Assembly (NCBI GenBank): GCA_905250125.1
Contig: CAJNOL010001371.1
Span: 1-64,000 of the forward strand
Origin: Rotaria sordida
Lineage: Eukaryota > Rotifera > Eurotatoria > Philodinida > Philodinidae
Reading direction: 5' to 3'
DNA length: 64,000 nt
The position numbers were made by a program, and so were the translations under genes. Position 1 is the first letter of the stretch; each line of letters begins with the position of its first letter. Positions 24,626 through 45,133 of this stretch are shown here, piece after piece. The notes beneath the pieces are model-generated. The model made no database searches. It saw only the letters and a program-made list of their open reading frames with translations, and was not told where the DNA came from.

Positions 24626-24629
<4 letters not shown>
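23100..24629 (+). CDS. RING-H2 E3 ubiquitin ligase, RNF38/RNF44-like
   Basis: Exons 23100-23426, 23664-24033 and 24097-24629 encode 409 residues. The N-terminal 280 residues are low complexity (Asn, Ser, Gln and His runs) with basic clusters. Near residue 316 a block NYEQLLDLAEKL precedes the RING, as in RNF38/RNF44. A C-terminal RING-H2 follows: C360, C363, C378, H380, H383, C386, C397, C400. This pattern binds two zinc ions and recruits an E2 for ubiquitin transfer. The RING ends nine residues before the stop, as is usual for the family. The start was chosen because it is the first ATG after the acceptor at 23065 and opens straight into exon 1. A Gln run encoded mostly by CAA (23760-23787) may vary in length. 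Confidence 0.85.
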
Positions 24630-24662
<33 letters not shown>

Positions 24663-25690
24663 TTAATTGCACATATCATTTATGAATTTAGATAGATATA
24701 TTTCGTTGTGTGCAACAGTAAAAATCTTATATTCAATGTCTACGTGTATATTTTTACGATGTTCAGCAAGCAAAAACACATATATATATATATATAGGCA
24801 TTCTTTTCTGTATTTGTCTTGTCTTCCTTATTTTACATTCTTTTCATCATTTCTATATGAATATTCTCTTTTGTTTGTATGTATGTAAGACAAGTATCTT
24901 TTGTGAGAGAATTAACTATCAGTTCTATAATGTTAGGTTACTGTGTATTCTTTCTATTTAGTTTTTTTTTTTTTTTTTTGTTTCAAAAAGAGAAGAAAAA
25001 AAAAAGTAATAGACAAGTATACAAAAGATTATATTTTTTTTTCTTCTTCTTTTTCTTATTGGTGCGTGAAAAGAAATGGGTCATACATAGACAGATGCTC
25101 ACATTTTTTTTTTTTTCAACCTCCGGATAGAAAGTAAACCATTGAAGCTTACACATATGAGAGTGATCAATTATCATTTTTGTGAGTTACAACTAGCTTG
25201 ACAGTAGTGGTCATGCATCTTATCTAGTCCGACACGAGTGAGAGAAAAAAAAAAGAACTGAAGAAGTGTTCGTGCATGCGCGCATGTGTATTGCGACTGG
25301 GCGATTTCAATGGGATGTCGACCGCCATCATATAAATAACAAGTAAAAGATAGCATAGTTCCATTTTCCATTGCCTTGTGAAAAAAAAACCAAGAGAGAG
25401 AGAAAGAGAAAAAAAAAAGTGACAGAACGAAAGAGCAAACTGTATAATTAAGAGAAAGACGAGACGTCGAGAGCATCTCTTTCTTTCTTTTTCTTTCTCC
25501 CGCATTTGTTCGTTCAGAACGAACAAATGTCTATTCTCTTCATCTATAGAGAAAGCATACAATGCATATACAGTTGTCGTGACGAAGTGGGTCTACTTTT
25601 TTTTCCTTTATTTGAAATGAATAAATACAATGTACATTCAATATGACGATTATGTTTTTTTGTTTTTTTTTTTTTTTTATTTTTTTAGTT
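24630..25690. other. Intergenic between the two RING genes
   Basis: Begins with a TA microsatellite directly after the stop. The rest is T-rich and A-rich with no supported exon. A 9-bp-arm perfect palindrome CATTTGTTCGTT / AACGAACAAATG lies at 25504-25528. Confidence 0.5.
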
Positions 25691-25698
25691 TTTAGATC

Positions 25699-27774
25699 AT
25701 GATGACAGTAACAGAAAGTACTGCTAATACAATGTCTCAATCTATTGGTAAGTTGCAAAAAAAAACAAAAAACAATTATATCTTAAAATTTCTGTTTTTT
25801 TAGATTATAATAATTATGCAGTGAATCGTTCATATCCAACAACGACATATGATTATCGTCATGACGATTCTTGGGAGAAACCAAACTATGCAACATTTCA
25901 TCATCAATCATCATTATTTTCAACCGGTGGTATTCCATCAATAAATAAATTTTATCATCCATCTTTTGATACAATTCCGAATCTCAATAATACAAATCCA
26001 AATTTTTATCGACGTCATAGTATGTTTAGAAATATTATATAACATTTATGTTTTTTTTTTTTCTTTCTTTCTTTCTTTCTTTTATAGCTGAATCAACCTT
26101 ACAGACATCGACTTCGATCTATTCGCCGTCTACATCTAATCCTCCTTCAAATGTTCCATTTAATTATTCAAATCATCCATCGGGATTATTTTTTGGTTGG
26201 AATAATGGATCATCTTTAATGCGTACACAGAGTGCTTCATATCAAGATTATTCTGGATCAAGTATGTTTTGTTTTTGTTTTTTTATTTATATTAAATCAA
26301 TAATAATTACTATAATGAATTTTATACGAATTGATTAGAATTATAATCTAACAATGAGTTAGAAGTTATGTAAAGAATTTTTCTTGAATTAATTTTATAT
26401 TTAAGTAAATGATTTGAAGAGTTAATACGCTATTTTAATCAAATTAATATATGAGAGTATATTCTTGTATAGCAAAAATTGAGTAGAAGAAAAACTACAG
26501 CTACTAGATACGAGTGGAATCAGTTGTTTTTGATCTCGGGTTTGTCGAATCTATATAGAATACATGAATCGTGACAATAAAGCATTTGATCCATGTTTTA
26601 CGTGACAATAAAACATATCGTTCCCATTAAAAAAGCGTTGGTTCTGGTTCTGCTCCCAGCCATAAAAAAATTTCATCTCAGTCTCAGCCAAAGAAAAAAT
26701 TGTTTCTGGTGCCATCGAAAAGAAAACTTTGGTTGTAATACCATCCGAAAAAGGTTTCGTCGCGGTTTCGGTCAACAAAAAAAATTTGATCCTACTCCCG
26801 ACCAAAGGAAAAGTTAGTTTCAGTGCCACCCAAAAAAATCTTTGGTTCCGGTGCCACCCAGAAAAAAAATCTTTAGTCCCGGCGTCGTCCAAAACAAGTT
26901 TCGTCACGATTCCAGCCAATAAAATTTGCTTCAGTCCCGTCATGCTTGGCACCATCTTGTCTGTATCTAATTGTTACTCTTCTTTTTTCTGTTTCAGCTT
27001 CATATCCATCTTATAATCCGATGAGTACATCATCTTCACAATTAACAACAAATGATAAATCTACTGTCAATACTCGAGTACCACAAATGGCATCGAATAA
27101 TCCTTATCCATCGTTTTATAATATAATACCATCAATAAATTTTTCATTACCTCCTCCACCACCATCCATTTCGAATCAAACAATATCACAAACATCAAAA
27201 ATTTCTGTTCCGTCCAAAAAAAGCAAACGTCCACGTCTAACTGCTCATATTCGTAATGAAATTCTTAAACTTAAAGAAAATAAACCGACTATATTCGTAT
27301 GGGAAATTCAACAAAATTTATTACAAAATGGTATTTGTACTGCACAAACATTACCAACTGTAAGTTCTTCTTTTTTTTTTTATAATTTATCGATTTTTAA
27401 ATTTCAATGTTTTTTCTTTCATTCATTAGGCAACAGTTATTCAACGAGTTCTTAATAAATCGTCGAAAAACAGTGTAACTATTAAAGAAGAACCAAAATT
27501 AAATGTTAATTTACCAACAATATTAAATAGTGCATCATCAGTAACAATATGTTTATCACCATCACCTTCACCAACATTATCTCATAGTGAAACTATTTCT
27601 GAATGTTCAATTTGTCTTGAATCATATCGTAGTGGTCAAGAAGTTAGTATATTGGCTTGTTCACATGAATATCATTCATCATGTATTGGTGAATGGATGT
27701 TAAAAAATCGTTCATGTCCAATGTGTCGAAAAGATATTCACAATCAACCACAATTTGTTACACTTTTGATTTGA
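25699..27774 (+). CDS. PAX RED-subdomain + RING-H2 chimeric protein
   Basis: Exons 25699-25747, 25804-26019, 26088-26261, 26998-27359 and 27430-27774 encode 381 residues. Residues 1-215 are Ser/Tyr/Pro/Asn-rich and disordered. Residues about 222-280 match the C-terminal (RED) half of a PAX paired domain, with PTIFVWEIQQNLLQNGIC aligning to [18 protein letters not shown] of the PAX6 gene at 40075, then P-(T/S), then I..RVL. The N-terminal PAI half is absent. Residues 326-366 are a RING-H2 (C326, C329, C344, H346, H349, C352, C363, C366) close in sequence to the neighbouring RNF38/44-like gene. The intron after LPT (27359) falls at the same codon and phase as the PAX6 intron after IPS (40576), arguing for true PAX ancestry. 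Inference: a DNA- or protein-binding module coupled to a ubiquitin ligase, perhaps acting on PAX targets. The next gene starts 220 bases downstream. Confidence 0.85.
26625..26945. repeat. ~30-33-bp degenerate tandem repeat in intron 3 of the chimera
   Basis: About ten units of the type TTTGGTTCCGGTGCCACCCA followed by an A-run. Unit length near a multiple of three keeps frames open on both strands (134 codons on the minus strand at 26551-26955), so the ORFs here are repeat artefacts. Confidence 0.75.
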
Positions 27775-27878
27775 ATTATTTTTTGTTTTTTTTTGTGTTT
27801 ATTGTAAATACGAAAAAAAAAGATTTTTCAAAAGACAATATTCTCTAACAATACACACACATACAATTATGTGATTGA

Positions 27879-27993
27879 AATAAAAAGAAATATTGTTTAT
27901 TGCTTATGTTTTTCTATAGAAAGAAAGAAAGAAAAAAAAACACCCCAATAATAAAAAATTTTGTATTTGTTTATGAAATTCAGATAAATAAAT
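27879..27993 (+). promoter_or_regulatory. Poly(A) signal followed by trans-splice-like acceptor (operon junction)
   Basis: AATAAA at 27879-27884 comes 105 bases after the chimera stop. An acceptor (TGAAATTCAG, AG at 27982-27983) lies ten bases before the DDX41 ATG. The tight spacing of stop, poly(A) signal, acceptor and start is what polycistronic, spliced-leader-processed units look like. Confidence 0.5.
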
Positions 27994-36481
<8,488 letters not shown>

Positions 36482-36498
36482 TCAGTTTTTTTGTATTC

Positions 36499-36581
36499 AA
36501 TAAAAATAACTATATATATATCTATACAAAGAAATATATATTTTAATAAAATAAAATAATTATTTCAGATAGAAAAACAAA
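36499..36581 (+). promoter_or_regulatory. Poly(A) signal plus trans-splice-like acceptor between DDX41 and the LEA-like gene
   Basis: AATAAA at 36499-36504 is 18 bases after the DDX41 stop. An acceptor (AATTATTTCAG, AG at 36567-36568) is 13 bases before the next ATG. Only 100 bases separate the two reading frames. Confidence 0.6.
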
Positions 36582-36827
36582 ATGTCGAAAGAATCTATTC
36601 CTCAACATAATGCTCGAGCTCTTGAAGAAGAACAAAAACATGTAGCTAATAAGCTTGCTGAACATGATACAATTCGTCGTTGTGATGCTGAAGCAACAGC
36701 AACAGCACTTAAACATGAACAAAAAATTGCAACAAAAAATCTTGAACATACAGATGATCAAGCAAAACAAAATGCAAAAAATCTTAAAGATGAGGCAAAA
36801 GCTAATGCAGAAAAATTAAAATTATAA
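36582..36827 (+). CDS. Small hydrophilic LEA-like protein
   Basis: A single exon encodes 81 residues with no hydrophobic segment, rich in Ala, Lys, Glu, Asn and His. The C-terminal half has alternating Lys/Ala/Glu/Asp blocks (KNLEHTDDQAKQNAKNLKDE, then AKANAEKLK) with loose 11-residue periodicity, like group 3 LEA proteins that protect cells during drying. It starts 100 bases after DDX41 and probably shares its transcript. There is a poly(A) signal at 36958-36963. The LEA assignment is by composition only; a generic charged single helix is the alternative. Bdelloids are known to make LEA-type proteins, which makes the reading reasonable. Confidence 0.65.
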   Translation: MSKESIPQHNARALEEEQKHVANKLAEHDTIRRCDAEATATALKHEQKIATKNLEHTDDQAKQNAKNLKDEAKANAEKLKL

Positions 36828-39800
36828 AAAATAAGATTCTTTTTTTTTTTTATAAACATTCCAGCTGAGTAATTCTCTTTTTTTATAAATATTCTAGCTG
36901 AGTAATTTTGTTTTTTTTTTTTGGTGTTGTTGGATTGTCTATGCTTGAAATATATAAAATAAAATGTTTAATGTCAATTTCCTTATGAAATGTAAAGAAT
37001 AATTTAATGATCTTAACCATGCGAAGAAAAAGGTTTTTTTTCTTTGTAGTGATTTATACCGGAAAGACTAATGGATAACAACGGAAAGACATTTTTTGGA
37101 GAATATAAATATTATCTCACTTCTTTCTTTTTTTTTGTTCGTTATTTTATTAGTTGTTATTTGACTAGTAGCCAAATCTTTATATTGTCAATAATATAGG
37201 TAAGTCGAAATCAGGCTTGCCAAATCTCCTGATTTTATTTTTTTTTTAATTACTGAATGATTAGCAACAAATTGAATCAGTGCAGACTTCAAAGAGAAAA
37301 GAAGTTTTAATTTTTTAATGAATGTAATGTTAATATTCAATAAGATAATGCATTTCTTTTCGTTTTCTTTCCTAACATGAAATCTTAATTAAATAAAATT
37401 ATTTGTAGAACATTTGTTTTCAATATATTATTCACAAGTAGATGATATTACTTTTGATTATGATATTTCTTAATTTGGATATATATCTTTATATATTTCG
37501 TATATCCAAATAGATAGTAACGATATGAATATGGAAATAAACATTATGAAATGAATTACCTTGCTTTATTTATTTTATTTATAAGAGATTTTTTTCCTTT
37601 AACGACATAATAAATTCAGTCGATTTAGAAATAGCACTATGTGGACTAGCGAAAACTTGCATTTTGTTAGATAAAACCCATCAAGAGACTCCTGATTTTA
37701 GAAATTATGATTTGAGATCCCTGGTCGCAATAGTCTGAAAGTAAATTGACAAAAAGAAAGAGGGAGATGAAGATGATTGTCTTTTTCCGCTTCGATCGTC
37801 AGTTACTTATACACATCATATTCAATTCTTACTTTCTCTTTCTGATTGTGAAACCAATTGTATTGTCATCAATCGGATCGGATTATATACGTTTCAATAG
37901 ACACACTATATGACAAGGAAAAACGAATGACATTTCAATTTTCTATTTTTAAAGAAAACAAAAAAAAAAAAGAAGAAATCATCAATGTGAAATATTTCAT
38001 CTGTTTTTATCATCAGATCTATAATATATATATATATAAATGGTTAGCGTTGATATTTTATATTGATTATGATCTTTTTTTTTTAAAGTTTTGTCATCTC
38101 TTAACAATGATAAGTTCTTTGTAATTAGTCACTTCTTTTTTCTATTGATAGGCATAGCGCTAACATGTAGAGACCCTAAAGGAATGCAATGCTAATTTTA
38201 CTTTGATCATTTCAGCGGAATAACTGACGGTGACAACGACAAGCAAGAGCAAAGCAAATTACATTGCTTTAACACCTCATTTTGTCTCTTTATCATCATC
38301 GAATAGTTGAGATTGCCTTTTTTTTTTTCTTTATCATTTCATAGACGAATATCATCATGCTAGAATGATCATTGATATATAAGCACGAAACTTGTCTGTC
38401 GGTACTTGTGAACAAAGAATCTATATATATATATATATATATATACATGTGTAAGAGGCGTTAATCAAATAGAAATGAAGCTAATTATTATCTTTAGACC
38501 AAGTGGAAATAATAATTCCAACCTGCTGTGATTGATCGATGATATAGAATATATTTCTTTCTTTTTCCGATCATTTAAAATAAACTTGTTTATGGCGTCA
38601 AATTTTCAAGGGACGATGTATCATCTAGTTTACCTGCTGATTATAATGATAATTTGTTGACATATTAATAAATATCCAAAAAAAAAAAATGAGCCGATAC
38701 ACAATCTTTAAAACATATTTTGTAATCATGATTATTCTCTCTCTTCCCTCCCCGCGCTTTCTCAAAATCCATTACTAAAGTTAAGGTGATTTAATATTAT
38801 ACTTTTGATGTGTATTGTTATTCTATTCTAATCATATAATGAAATAAATTTTCTATAGACGTCTATTCATATGCGACAATAACAAACGGATTCTCTCTTT
38901 TTTTTTTTTTTAATTAAAATTCTAGGCGTCTTATGTTATGTTTCGTGTCCGAAAATAACAAGCAAAAATACATCAATAATTTGATACCAACTTGCCAATG
39001 TTGCAAGATTTTTTCAAGCAGAAATTATGAGACGATAATGATTGTCCTTGTTTCTATGAAAAGAATTGTGTCGCTCTTATTGACCAATGTCCTTGTCCAA
39101 CTAAATGTGTAATCAAGCATAGTTTTCTCTCTCTCTCTCTCTCTTGGTGGTCAAGAATAAATCTTGATTTTGATTTCAATCATCAAGATATTCGAGAAAA
39201 AAATTCAGGTAGCAGAAGAAAAAAAAAAAATTGATGAACTAAAAATAACCAACCAATGATTAAACGACCCGAGAGGAAAAAGAAATCAGTCAACCAATCG
39301 TTAATTTGTTCTCTTCTTTCTTCGCCTACTTGATTGCAACAAAGTGCCTCGGTGTTGTGTCGTGGGTATGGGTAATGACAGAATGTAGCTGAAGAAAAAA
39401 AAAAAAAAAGAAGGTAGCCAGTCAAAAAAAGAGAACAAGTATATTCATTCGAGCAGAAAAATAGATGCAGAAAGAGAGAAAAAGACCGACAAACAATCGG
39501 ATTTGCTGCCGGTGAACTCGCTTATGCCATTCTTTTTCTCTATGTCTCTCTCTCTCTCTCTGTCTCTCTTTCTTATCCTTTCCCGATCTATTTCTTTTTT
39601 TTCCTAGTCGTTATACGCTTGCCCGATTTTTCTTTAGTTTATGTGTTTTGTTTCGATGCTTTCAGTTGTAAGCGCATAAATCGAGCGTTCACACGAGGCT
39701 AACTAACCGAATCCGTGCGAGCGCTGTCCGCCCGCCCGCGCGCCCGTATATGTTTGTGTGATCCGAAACAAGTTCCAACTCACTGAACTGTAAGTTGTTA

Positions 39801-40040
39801 CTAATATTCTCGATCAGAAAAAAAAAAAGAAAAGAAGACTGAGAAGAATAAGAAAGAGAAGAACAGAATGTAGTTTTTTTTTTGAAAAAAAAAAATAATA
39901 AAACAACAAAAGACAAAATATTAATATCAGATTTAAGCCTTTTTCTCAGTACACTTAAATGATTGATAAAATCATGACAAGGTATACTTTTCATATATTA
40001 ACATGTTGCTGTTCGTTTATTTTTTTTTTTTTATTTCATT
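36828..40040. other. Intergenic region upstream of PAX6
   Basis: No exon supported in 3.2 kb. It holds a small inverted repeat (TTTGGATATA...TATATCCAAA, 37473-37511), a TA tract (38419-38443), CT microsatellites (39128-39144, 39547-39562) and a GC-rich patch with CGCCCG repeats (39715-39750), the only such patch nearby and a plausible PAX6 promoter or first-exon area. Confidence 0.5.
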
Positions 40041-40074
40041 CGTTTTCTTTTTTTTATTCCAGTTCGTTTAACCA
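40041..40074 (+). promoter_or_regulatory. Acceptor upstream of the PAX6 start
   Basis: CTTTTTTTTATTCCAG ends at 40062, twelve bases before the ATG at 40075. It could join an upstream leader exon or accept a spliced leader. Confidence 0.5.
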
Positions 40075-42704
40075 ATGGATATTCATGATGATCTTTCAAT
40101 GTCACATAAAGGTAAATTTATTAATATATTCTCTGTTGTTTTGATAAGAAATTAAATAGTGATCGATCATCACCGAAGGATATTACTTTTTCTTTTTTTT
40201 TCAATTATAAAATTTTCAAATTTTTATAGGACATTCAGGAGTTAATCAACTTGGAGGTTTATTTGTTAATGGTCGACCATTACCTGATACTACTCGAACA
40301 CGTATCGTTGAACTTGCTCATAATGGTATGCGTCCATGTGATATAAGTCGTATGTTACAAGTATCAAATGGTTGTGTTTCAAAAATCTTAGCACGTTATT
40401 ATGAAACGGGTTCAATAAAACCACGTGCTATTGGAGGTTCAAAACCGCGTGTAGCTACATCGGATGTTGTTACAAGAATTGCTCAATATAAACGTGAAAC
40501 ACCATCAATATTTGCATGGGAAATACGTGATCGTCTTCTAACAGATAATATTTGTAATCCAGAAAATATACCAAGTGTATGTTTTGATTTGTTTTGTTTT
40601 ATTTTTAAACGAAAAACAAAAAAAATTCTTATTTTAATATAGGTATCATCAATAAATCGAGTACTTCGAAATCTTGGTTCAAAATCATTAGAATCAATGA
40701 CTAATCATGAAACATATTATTCAGTTGATAATAAATTACGTGTTTTACATAGTCAACCATGGTCATCATCATTTTATACTCATCAACCATCATCAAGTAT
40801 TTATTCACATAGTGGTGATTCAAATTCTGAATATAAACATCAAACAACCGATACTAATCGTGGTGCACATCATGATTTAGAAGGTAAAAATACTCAATAT
40901 TTTATTTTTGATATAATGAAGTCACAGATGTAGAAATACATAGACCACCTGTTGATATTGATCGGTTAGTTAGAGAACAATTAGAATTAACTGCTGATGC
41001 CCTCAAGTCATATTATCGAAACAAAAAAAAAAAAAAAAAATGAATTTCTTTTCTTAATGATTGATAAATCAAAATAAATGATCAGACGGTCGTCAAGGCG
41101 GAGTTATTCTTATTCTGATCATAAAAAATAACAACAATAACAGCATGAATTTCTTCGTTTTTTTTTTTTTTACTTTGACATCAATGTTTTTCTTTTTTTA
41201 TCTATATACTAATTAAGAAAAATATATATTCACAGTAGGATGAACGGAAATTATGTTTTAAATCTAATTGGATGTTTCGCTTATCTTAAAAACAATAATA
41301 AACTTTTCATTTATTGATTCATGAACATATGCACAAGAAAAAAAAAAAAATTTTTTTGAATCTAAAAACTTCTTTTTTTTTTTTCTTCATTCTGCTTTGC
41401 TGAACTCATATCGTTATTTCACATTTTTTTTTCTCGTCTATTTTACAGATGTTCTCTCTCTCTCTGTCATGTTATTCCACATCGTTGATAACATTCTATT
41501 CTGTCATTCAATTGTAATGAAATTGCAGACAAAAGAAGAAGAAGAAAAAAAAAATAGATTTTTGAAATATTAATCTCTTGATGTTTGCATAAGACGAAAA
41601 AAAGATGTATATATCATGATTTCGGCATCTAATTGAATATGTTCTTTTTTACGTCTTCATAAATGATGATAAGAAGAAGAGGAGGATGTTCAATCATTGC
41701 TATAAGCTTCATCATCACACCATTCTTTTGTTCGATGATCAAAGAGTTACTTACTTTTTTTTTTTTTAGATGTATCTGATGGAAGTGATGATAGTAAAAT
41801 AGGTATGAGAGATGGTTTAAATGAAAATGATGAAGCTGTACAAGAACGTTTAAAATTAAAACGAAAATTACAACGTAATAGAACATCATTTACACAAGAA
41901 CAAATTGATGCATTAGAACAAGGTATTATTTAAATAAGAAAATAGGTTTTGTTTTTTTTAAAAATTATTTTCGAATTTAATTTTAGCTTTTAATAGTTCA
42001 CATTATCCAGATGTATATGTACGTGAAAAACTTGCACAAAAAATTAGTTTACCTGAAGCTCGAATACAAGTAAAATTTGATTTTTATATGATTATAAAAT
42101 TTAATAATACAAAAATGAATAGGTATGGTTTTCTAATCGTCGTGCAAAATATCGTCGTGAAGATAAAGTTAAAGGTCGACGACAACATCAACAACAATTA
42201 ATAAATGATATGGGAGAAAATATGCGACCATCAGGTATAACACCACCATCACTTCCACCAACATCATCAATTTATCCTCAAGTATTTCAATCAAATAATC
42301 CTTCAATAACAAATGATTCACATCATCATCATCATCATCAATATGGAGCATTTAGTTCAGGTTTTAGTGCTGCTATTGCATGTAGTTCAAGCGGTTATCC
42401 AACATTTTTTCCCAGTAAAGTTTTTTTTTTTTTCCTAATTGAATTTTATACCCTAAAGGAATCTCATATTTAGCTCCAACACGTGGTTATGATGGACTTA
42501 GTCCATTTAGCGCACCTTATAATCGTTCTTGCTCAACTTATCCAACAGGCATTCAAACTAATCTATCTGCAGGTAGGCGAAGACAAATAAAAAGAAAGAC
42601 AAAACTTATTGAATATTTTTTATTTATATATAGATCATATGAAAAATATGTCTTCAATGTCAGCATATGGTGGTGCTCCACATATTTGGTATCCACCGAT
42701 ATAA
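40075..42704 (+). CDS. PAX6: Paired box protein PAX6 (eyeless)
   Basis: Exons 40075-40111, 40230-40576, 40643-40883, 41770-41922, 41987-42069, 42123-42414, 42474-42572 and 42634-42704 give 440 residues. The paired domain (about 14-140) starts [18 protein letters not shown] and includes [29 protein letters not shown] and INRVLRN. A Ser/His/Asn-rich linker follows, then a Q50-to-Ser paired-class homeodomain (about 242-301: [12 protein letters not shown] ... [13 protein letters not shown]). A Pro/Ser/Thr-rich transactivation tail ends WYPPI. No octapeptide is visible, as expected for PAX6. It is a transcription factor for eye and nervous-system development. Introns sit at usual PAX positions (after IPS in the paired domain; ALEQ|A and RIQ|V in the homeodomain). 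Exon 3 can also splice to the terminal exon at 40928. Confidence 0.96.
40928..41043 (+). other. Alternative terminal exon of PAX6 (paired-only isoform)
   Basis: An acceptor (GAAGTCACAG, AG at 40926-40927) opens an exon in the same phase as the homeodomain exon at 41770, both beginning with a split Asp then Val. It runs 38 codons ([20 protein letters not shown], then LKSYYRN and six Lys) to TGA at 41041, with AATAAA near 41074. It would end the protein after the paired domain and linker. The 18-A run encoding Lys6 directly before the stop is odd. The acceptor lacks a strong pyrimidine tract, so use is not certain. Confidence 0.5.
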
Positions 42705-44739
42705 CCGTAAAGAGAAGAAAAAGAAAAGGTATGTTTTGTCTCATGAGAAATGCTTGTGAATAATATTGTTTGATTGAAAAAGGTGATGATTTGTTAGATA
42801 AATAGGACGTATGAGGTGTAAAGAATGACAAACAATTAAATTCTTTTTTTTTTTTTTCTTTCTTTCTTGTTTTTAGATTCAAATCGACGCTTCTTGACGA
42901 TTGTGAACATTGACTTGTATATCAAATTGATTATTTGTTTTTTTTTTTTTTCTGTATTGTCGTCTATTGTTCTTCTTCATCCTTTTTTTTTTTATATTTT
43001 CAATGAAATAGATATATGAGCTGCGCCTTGAATATATAAATATATTTGAAATAAGAAAGATTTTCTTTAAAAAAAAAACACACATTCTGCTTTGAAGTAG
43101 AAGTTGTATCGAAAAAAGCATCGATATTGGCTATAAATCAATTTACGTGTGCATGATTTCGAAGAAAAGAAATGCTGACGTATTGCGATTGGTTTACTGC
43201 AGCAAAAAAACAACCTAACAATCTTCAAAATAATAATTAACAAACAGTAAATCGTATGAACCGATTAGTTTTTTTATTCTTATGAATTGAAATAACACTC
43301 TTGGTTGAAATCATTAGAAATCAGAGCGTTATTATACAATCTCAAAATAATTCGATCGAACTAAATAGTGCAAATTTGATTAATTTACAAGAGAATGTCT
43401 TCAAGTATGATTCGTCAATCGAGCTGATATTTTGTCTATAAGAAGGCTCTGATGAAACTACTAGAAGCCTATAAAAGTGCGTTCCCATGCGATATTCCTC
43501 CCATATTATTACAAACTTTTTATCTCTGCCAAGACGTTTGTGGAAAAAAATCAAATTATGAAATTTTGTCAAGAGGTGTGTCACAATGAAAAGTATGAAA
43601 GTTCAGTATTTTCAACATTCTTGGGAATCTTCTCTCGTTAGTGTAAGTTCACAATTACTGATTGGATACAATTAGCATAAAATAAATTGTTCAAATTTAA
43701 CATGTGAACCATTGTATTACTTTTTTTTAATTTTGGAAATCATTTTTCTCGTTTCAAATGAATAGATTTTTTTTTTGTTTTAATGATATAATATTGTTAA
43801 GTTCTTAAAAACTGTAAAAAAAAATTCACAATGGTATTGTACAAGATTCTTTTGAAGTTCAACCGTTTTAATTGTTACTTCATGCGATGATCTAACGAGA
43901 GTGTATGTGAAAACTCATATAAGATATTATGATCTATTTTATTGTATTTTATAGATCAATTGCAAGTGAGATTTATCAGGATATTTGATCATATGAAATT
44001 TTCGAATGAAATTTTTACCACTAAAATAATAATATTAGAATAGATTATTTAAAATAGCATATATCTAATACTATCCTTTATCATTACTAATATTTATTGA
44101 ATGACTTTTTAATATGTCTATTCATGTCCTTTTTTTTGTGCAGCATTATATTCTGATTGGCGATTCATCATCACAAGTCAATTCATGATCCATTCACTCG
44201 TTTTGTATGTAGAAAGTTCTTTTAATGGTAAGATTATATCAATGAATGGACATGTTGAGCTTGACCAACCATGTTCTTTAAGTACTTTATAATATACTAT
44301 ATCGTTTCTTTTGTTTCAATTAAAAAAACCCAATATCAATCTCGTTTGTATTTATAGCACATCGAAAAGAATGTTGCCACGTATACTGTTGTCGTATTCA
44401 AGAAACTATAGGTGTGACTTGTATGTATCGGAAGTTGAGGAAAACTGACAGAATTCTACACGGATCTTTCGAAATTGATGCCTCTTACTTAGGACAATGT
44501 TCTCTCGACTATAGGAAAGATCACATGAAAATAAAATGAGTTTGTGGCTATGTTTGTATGTTTATTGGCACGTTTATAGTCACGTGGACACGTACGCATT
44601 CATAAAGGTTTGACGATACTAAAAGAATGAGATTTACAATAATGGTGATGTCATCAATCAGGTGTTTTTACTATTCAGTCTTGATGTAATAGGTTTCTTT
44701 GTATGTCGAAAGTTCAGCTAATCAGACGTTTTCTCTATC
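42705..44739. other. PAX6 3' flank and intergenic DNA
   Basis: The T-rich first ~400 bases are probably 3' UTR. The remainder shows no gene or clear repeat on either strand. Confidence 0.5.
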
Positions 44740-44741
44740 TA

Positions 44742-45133
44742 TTATCCATTTCAAAATAAAATGGACTCGGTTGTTTGTTTAATAACTCTGCAACACTAAT
44801 AGCTATTGAAGCGCGGTTTTCACCATTAGATAGAGGCTAGCTGAGAGTATCTCTATAACTGAGAGTCAATGAACTTTGAAGTTTTTTTGGAAGTATTGCA
44901 GGTGTTTTTAATAAAACGTTGACAGGCTCTTTTTATTACATACATTCTTAATTTCAATTTAGCCAAATTGTAGCCTAGCATCTGCTCTATAAACGTTGAA
45001 AATTTCAGACTTCCCTCATGTGTCTCTGAGATACAAGAAAAAATCTCTTGAAATCGCATAATGCTAAATTTTCAATTTTGTTTTTTGTCTCAAACCTCTC
45101 ATCCATAGAGGTGATAGAATCTACTGATTGTTG
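44742..45133. repeat. Left terminal inverted repeat
   Basis: Pairs with 47553-47943. Mirrored blocks include TTTAATAACTCTGCAA, AACTGAGAGTCAATGAACTT, CATACATTCTTAATTTCAAT and GAGGTGATAGAATCTACTGA. Confidence 0.93.

Noticed and set aside
26551..26955. 134-codon minus-strand ORF with FF repeats
   Set aside because: Product of the ~30-bp intronic repeat; no splice or start context and the other strand is open too.
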